The position numbers were made by a program, and so were the translations under genes. A stretch of 23,860 bases of DNA from Chara braunii (lineage: Eukaryota; Streptophyta; Charophyceae; Charales; Characeae): the NCBI GenBank assembly GCA_003427395.1, contig BFEA01000059.1, positions 1,239,838 to 1,263,697 on the forward strand, in the 5' to 3' direction. Numbering within the stretch: the first letter of the stretch is position 1; the number at the start of each line of letters is the position of its first letter. Below the pieces are notes generated by a model that saw only the letters and a program-made list of their open reading frames with translations, made no database searches and was not told where the DNA came from. This document shows, one piece after another, positions 19,170 to 23,860 of this stretch.

Positions 19170-19600
19170 TTGCGGTGTACATTTTCTTCTTCTTCCATTC
19201 TCAATTCTTCATCTTCCTTTGTCTATTTCTCTTTTCAAGTTCTTCCATTTCAGTTGTAATTGAACGGCATTGTCTTTCTTAGAGTTATTGCACTTCAAGA
19301 TAGCCAGGATCATAACACCTTAACCTTAGCCCTCGTCCATTCGTTGCTTTCATTCCTTCCATTGCCTGTCGTCCTTCCACTCCGACCTTCTATTCCCTGC
19401 CTTCTGGCCTTGCTTCCCTGCCATCAAACTGCACTCGCTTGCTTGCATTCCTTCATCCCATTTCTTCCCTTGTTTCCTTGTTTCCTTAGTACCTTGCTTT
19501 CCGTCCTTTTCTTGCACTCCTTTTCATTCCTTCATTTTATTCCTCCAAGTCCTTCCATTGTTCTTTTCTTCCTTCCTCCCCTTCTTCTTTCTTTTAAATA
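19170..19600 (+). repeat. Polypyrimidine-rich stretch
   Basis: The plus strand is dominated by C and T with recurrent CCTTCC, TTCCTT and CATTCC words, ending at a purine-rich AAAGAAAAGAAAG segment just before the SINE. The open frame through it (19260-19601, Leu/Ser/Phe/Pro-rich) looks compositional and not coding. Confidence 0.65.
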
Positions 19601-19631
19601 AAGAAAAGAAAGAAAAGAAACAGGACCTTAT

Positions 19632-20015
19632 AGGGCCGGAGGCCTAGATCAGTTGGTAGAGCACATGAGTGGCATTCAGGAGGCCGTGGGTTCAATTCCC
19701 AGTGTCGTCCATTCGATTCCCCATGGGCCCCTGAGGCATGCTCTGGGTTCACCAGCTGAGAAAGACAGCTTTCTCCCCCTGGTTGGTCTTGGCAGGGGAC
19801 CCTTTGACCCGGCCAACCCTAGTCAGGGGTTAGGAATGCAGCGGTGCTTGGGCACGGGAGGAGGTCGGTGCCAACCCATAACTCTTACGACACTCCAGCT
19901 TAGGTCCATAGATTTGGCACGCTCCGATAACAAATGATGGAAACTGGATGTAGTTAGGAGGTTAGGTCGTGGGAGGTATATGACAGAAGAATACAGCACA
20001 GTTAAAAAAAAAAGG
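19632..20015 (+). mobile_element. tRNA-derived SINE with 13-bp target-site duplication
   Basis: AACAGGACCTTAT flanks the element exactly at 19619-19631 and 20016-20028. The 384-bp body starts with a tRNA-like head. Its A-box-like TAGATCAGTTGG lies at 19645-19656 and a perfect B box, GGTTCAATTCC, at 19689-19699. The spacing suits a pol III promoter, and TGGG/CCCA could form a T-arm stem around TTCAATT. The anticodon region has drifted, so the parent tRNA is not named. The body ends with about 10 A (20004-20013) and GG. It shares blocks with the elements at 1-480 and 597-971. It encodes no protein and would depend on a LINE reverse transcriptase for movement. Confidence 0.9.
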
Positions 20016-20028
20016 AACAGGACCTTAT

Positions 20029-20626
20029 GGGCCTGACTCTGTTCCATTCTGGCGAGCACCACTCCGATTCCTCTTCCACCGGCAAGTCAGAAATCACACT
20101 GTCGCCACCCTTGACACTTCCCCACGCTACGGCCCTGACAACATTGATTAATTCCTTTGGAAGAATTAACTGCCAGTCAAGCCCATACTTTTGACGAGGA
20201 GCCCCGCCCCTTGTCCACTTCGATCTCTCAGGTTTTCTTCCGAAAACCAGTCCAAACCATCCCTCTCAGCCTGCTACTGTGGACTGCCAATACCCTGCGT
20301 TCATCTTTAGAATGGATTGAACTGCTTCCTCCCGTCCTTATTCCTCCTTCACATTGCTTTTTTTCTTCCTTCCTTTCCTTCTCTACGTTCCATTTCCTCC
20401 ATGCCTTTCATTGTTTGTATCATTTGTGGCCTTCTTTACATCCATCCACTCCAGTTTGCCTTCTTTTGATTACTTTCAACCACTCTAATCCCGCTCTAAC
20501 TTCTAAAGCCATCCATGTCAATTCACTTACGCATTCATCCCCATCCATCCCGACCCATCCCTTCTGATGCATGCCCAGAGTAAGATGCCACCAATGCATG
20601 AGGAAGAGATACAATGTCATGCAGAT
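20029..20626. other. Non-coding stretch, partly pyrimidine-rich
   Basis: CT-rich sequence of the same style as 19170-19600 resumes at about 20325-20560, so the SINE seems to have landed within or next to one larger pyrimidine-rich region. No gene seen. Confidence 0.45.
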
Positions 20627-20909
20627 GTTCAGGGAGACAGAACAGCAAGCAACTGTACACATTCGGAGGGAGGAAAACTCAGGAGATAAGCAAAAACACT
20701 TGTTTATTCTCCAAAACACTGAGTCATATTTGATGTGCATGTCCTCGACGCATTTCAATCTGGGCGCATTCCAGATCTCTTCAGGAGGGTCCAACCACCA
20801 CCACTATGAAGGTACACAATGCCTCGTACAAGAATGCTATTTTGTCATCCAATCGCCTCTCCTTCTCTCTTACCCTCACACCCTTTCTTTCTCCTGATCA
20901 CAAGGCAAC
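20627..20909 (+). repeat. Dispersed repeat of about 285 bp, copy 1
   Basis: It begins GTTCAGGGAGACAGAA and ends ...CAAGGCAAC. The reverse complement of 22436-22728 matches it throughout, including GGGCGCATTCCAGATCTCTT and CATCCAATCG. A peptide FRETE.QATVH...GAFQISSGGS is shared by both copies, but nothing shows it is translated. Confidence 0.8.
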
Positions 20910-22435
20910 CTGGACGACAATCATTTCCCTGCTGAAAGAAACTCGCCTTCGGGGCTACCCCCTAGAGGTCTCGCTCAGCTCCTTTGCGAGGTTCGCCAGG
21001 GTGGTTGGACGTCACATGAGATCTTCGATCTCACAAGTGTACCCCCACCCACGAGCACTACAGGGACCAGATACGTTTGTGGGTTTCACGGTCGGTTGAA
21101 ACCGTTCTAGTCGACCGACATCCACCTTGTATTTAGGAGATCAGCGCCCTAGGTGACAAGCGACGTTCGGGTTCAGACGACGTTTTGATCAAGCGTACCT
21201 ATACTGCAGCGAACGAGCAAACATCCTCGGCTGATCTACCTCTGCGACTGCACCTAACCCTCCTAAATTTTCGGAGAGGCTCAAAACAGGTTCTCCAATT
21301 GCCTGGGGGCATGTACTGGTGGTTTAAGACTGTAAATTGTCCCAAATGCAGCTATAATGCCCGTATGTTATATTCGGGCGAAGATGGTAGCTTACAGTAT
21401 CTCAAAATCGAACAAACAAGACGCTAGCTAACATTATCTTAAAATTGGACAAACAAGTCGTAGATGAATCGACGTGTGGCGGATCAAGTGACAGAGTTCC
21501 AACACAAATGGGCACGGCGATTGAAGAGCCTTTTTAACAACAGGATCGAAATAACCACTGCCACTTCGGCTCATACTACACAAATCTAGGTGCCCAGGCA
21601 AAGCAGAAACAAGACGGCCCCCTACACCTGTCAAGCAACACAACTCGGAGACATCCGCTGAAACTCATCTTCGTCTGACCAGTCTCCCGTCATTTCAGTC
21701 AACCAACCAATACCCTCCTCTGTTCCGCAACGATCGATCATTTCCACATTTTGAAGGACGTTCATCTGAAAGACTGAAACTCAGCAGCGTACTTTTCATA
21801 GCTTTTCATGCTTGTGCACGCAGCACACAAACAAGCAATAAAACTTGGGTGGTTTTCTCAAAATTTTCTTGAAATTTCAACAAAATTCTTCGAGTTTCCT
21901 AGCTTAAAATTCCCTGATGAGCCGAACTCGCCCTTTAGCTGCGAAACAACGTAGATTTCCAACTGACAGGTGCGAGCATGGATTTCCAACGTGATTTTGC
22001 TTTCTGCGCTTGTTGCTCTTAGGACCATCTCTGTCCACCTCCTTAGCTGCTAACCGTGTGTGCCTGTATTCTACTTCAGAAGCAGACAGTCTCCACCTTC
22101 CAGCGTAGAAAGATGCTAGCTACATAAGCGCATGGGTCAGGATCTCGGCAGATGCATGACGGCGAAATATATGAATCATTCGAGAAGTGCGCTACTGGCC
22201 AATGGACGCTGGGCTACAGCATCAAGACAAGTGCTTGGAACAACTGTGAATGAAGCAGCATATAACTCATTGAGATAAACAGGACTATCATCTGGCGGCT
22301 CTACCTCAAAGAAGCAGAGTCAGAACATGACGGCACAGGGGACGAGAACATCTCGGAGCCCAAAAGCTAGCAATTGCTATGAAACTGGGAACCGATGAGC
22401 AGGTCGATGATGCCATTCACTGGGTACGAGAGCCT
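20910..22435. other. Spacer between the inverted repeat copies
   Basis: No recognisable gene. A 23-bp near repeat (TATCTCAAAATCGAACAAAC type) lies at 21398-21420 and 21435-21457. Short open frames, such as 21185-21427, have no familiar motif. Confidence 0.4.
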
Positions 22436-22728
22436 GTTGCCTTGATAGATAGGAGAAAGGGTGCGAAGGTAAGAGAGAAGGAGAGACGATTGGATGACGG
22501 AACCACATTCTTGAATGAGGGATGCTGCACCCCTCGTACTGGTGGTGGTCGGACCCTCCTGAAGAGATCTGGAATGCGCCCACATCCAAACACGTCGAGC
22601 TCCTCGAGGACCTTGACATGCGCATAAATACGAGTCGGTTTTTGGAGAATGTTACAACCGTTTTTGCGTAACTCTTGAGTTTCTCCCTCCGAGGGTGTAC
22701 AGTTGCTTGCTTTTCTGTCTCCCTGAAC
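22436..22728 (-). repeat. Dispersed repeat of about 290 bp, copy 2 (inverted)
   Basis: Minus-strand copy of the repeat at 20627-20909, with substitutions and a few small indels. The copies are about 1.5 kb apart and in opposite orientation. Each ends at GTTGCC/GGCAAC on one side and at the GTTCAGGGAGACAG start on the other. Confidence 0.8.
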
Positions 22729-23785
22729 TCAAGTCTCTTGACCTGAATCTGGTGCATTGGCATAACCTAGGTTGGCACAACCTAAGGCCATTCGCACACC
22801 CCCTTGGGTTCGAACATGGTAAGGGCTGCAGACACTGCTTGTTCCACCCAAGGGTTACATCCATGGTTGTTGTGTGCTGGGTGTAGACCAGGGAGGGATG
22901 CCTCGAGTGTCCAGCACATGGGTTCTTCTGATGATCACAATCACTTCCAGGTGTGTACTTACCATGGGTATTAGAAGGGTAGAATGGGGGAGAAGTGGTT
23001 GTAGGCAGCTGTGTAGGTAGGGGGGCAAGGGTACAGTCCAGGGAGTCGATTGGGAGTTGCATGTTGAGTCTGTAGCCCAGGGCCCTTACACATGATCTGC
23101 ATAGACTGTGCTCCAGGTCTGCTTATGGATACCCAAGGGGGAGTCGAGTGTGCGAGCACAGGGAATTGTGGGGGAAGAGGCAAGGCGCTTACGATACCTG
23201 AGGGTGGGCTTCACGGGAGATCTAACGATACCCGAGGGCTGGGCTTCAAGGGTAAGGGATCCCTCACGAAAGTACCACTTGGGGAACGAATGGTGAGTCA
23301 GTAAGGGATAGACCTTAGGAGTATCCCGCCTAATAAGGCTGGGAGGGTAGGGTACATCACATCAAGGAGAAAGGTAGCTAGCTTCCTAGAGTCTGCTTCA
23401 ATAAGACATAGGGTGCTGATGCACCCTACTGACCGGTCATTCTAAGTAATTCGTGCAGCCCTGTGGTTGCACCTGGAGAAGTGGTGAACCTCCGGTACGT
23501 GCACATGCGTTAGCATGCTGCCACAAATTCGGGTTGCAGTAGGACTGAAACTTAGGTCGAATACCGATGATATCCCATAGAGGTAGGTGCGAGGTTTTAC
23601 AATCCAACTAGATAACCAAATGGCTGAAGGTTGGAGGGGATCCCCAAAGTCAGAATCCGTCCTCTACAACAATCTGGGCTTTAGAAAAAGAAAAGAAAAT
23701 GGCCTTGGCTCAGATGACGCCAAGCCTGCCTTAAAAGTTAAAGAAAAGGAAAAGAGATAACTGTGGGAAACTTGTGGCTCCCTCC
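22729..23785. other. Non-coding stretch with a 33-bp direct duplication
   Basis: ACGATACCTGAGGGTGGGCT (from about 23191) recurs as ACGATACCCGAGGGCTGGGC (from about 23224), with similar flanks. Purine-rich AAAGAAAAG words lie at 23685-23755. No gene recognised. Confidence 0.4.
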
Positions 23786-23786
23786 T

Positions 23787-23789
<3 letters not shown>

Positions 23790-23841
<52 letters not shown>
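23790..23841 (+). repeat. TC dinucleotide microsatellite
   Basis: About 25 uninterrupted TC repeats close to the right edge. Confidence 0.95.
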
Positions 23842-23842
<1 letters not shown>

Positions 23843-23860
23843 GCCTACTCTACATCTTCT

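Noticed and set aside
19260-19601. Leu/Ser/Phe-rich open frame resembling a membrane protein
   Set aside because: It follows from polypyrimidine composition, with no start context or domain support.
19637-19709. Functional tRNA gene
   Set aside because: The A and B boxes are present, but the acceptor and anticodon stems do not pair and it is the head of an element with target duplications, so it is a SINE head.
1-23860. CRISPR arrays, bacterial operons or phage genes
   Set aside because: Repeats are minisatellite or transposon type, and the coding signal is spliced and plant-like. Nothing prokaryotic is seen apart from the organelle-type tRNA half.

Overview
This is eukaryotic nuclear DNA, intron-rich and packed with repeats. 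It is most likely from a streptophyte (a land plant or charophyte green alga). The main evidence is a split bromodomain whose wording fits the plant GTE1/GTE6 class. Supporting signs are a non-LTR retrotransposon with a plant-style gag/zinc-knuckle ORF1 and a C-terminal zf-RVT region, and TTTAGGG-like words. The large intron and repeat load would suit a charophyte such as Chara, but the sequence does not fix the species.

Host gene. Two minus-strand exons, 17363-17570 and 3769-3931, encode the two halves of one bromodomain and join in phase across a predicted intron of 13,431 bp (17362-3932). The 5' exons should lie to the right of 17570 and the 3' exons beyond the left edge. No complete host gene is present.

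Left part (1-3768, putative next intron): two divergent SINE-like copies (about 1-480 minus, about 597-971 plus), an old LINE ORF2 remnant (972-2320) that carries a tRNA-Ala 5' half and an A-tract flanked by a 15-bp duplication, then a hairpin-forming inverted repeat (2891-3046).

Inside the 13.4-kb intron: a 133-bp dispersed repeat (second copy at 16404), a 127-bp-period duplication, a 62-bp minisatellite (4930-5310), and a decayed L1-type LINE in plus orientation, antisense to the host gene (about 5945-14335). The LINE is interrupted by a 468-bp SINE-like insertion with a 17-bp target duplication and by a fold-back repeat cluster. Then come a degenerate satellite-like region (14758-16025) and, inside it, a 524-bp element with perfect 26-bp terminal inverted repeats.

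Right part (17571-23860): candidate splice donors for upstream host exons, ATT and TC microsatellites, polypyrimidine stretches, a tRNA-derived SINE with a 13-bp target duplication (19632-20015), and an inverted pair of about 290-bp repeats. I found no intact autonomous element and no clear new biological system. The most notable structures are the bromodomain-splitting intron, the TIR element loaded with a TCAAGAG motif, and the SINE family.
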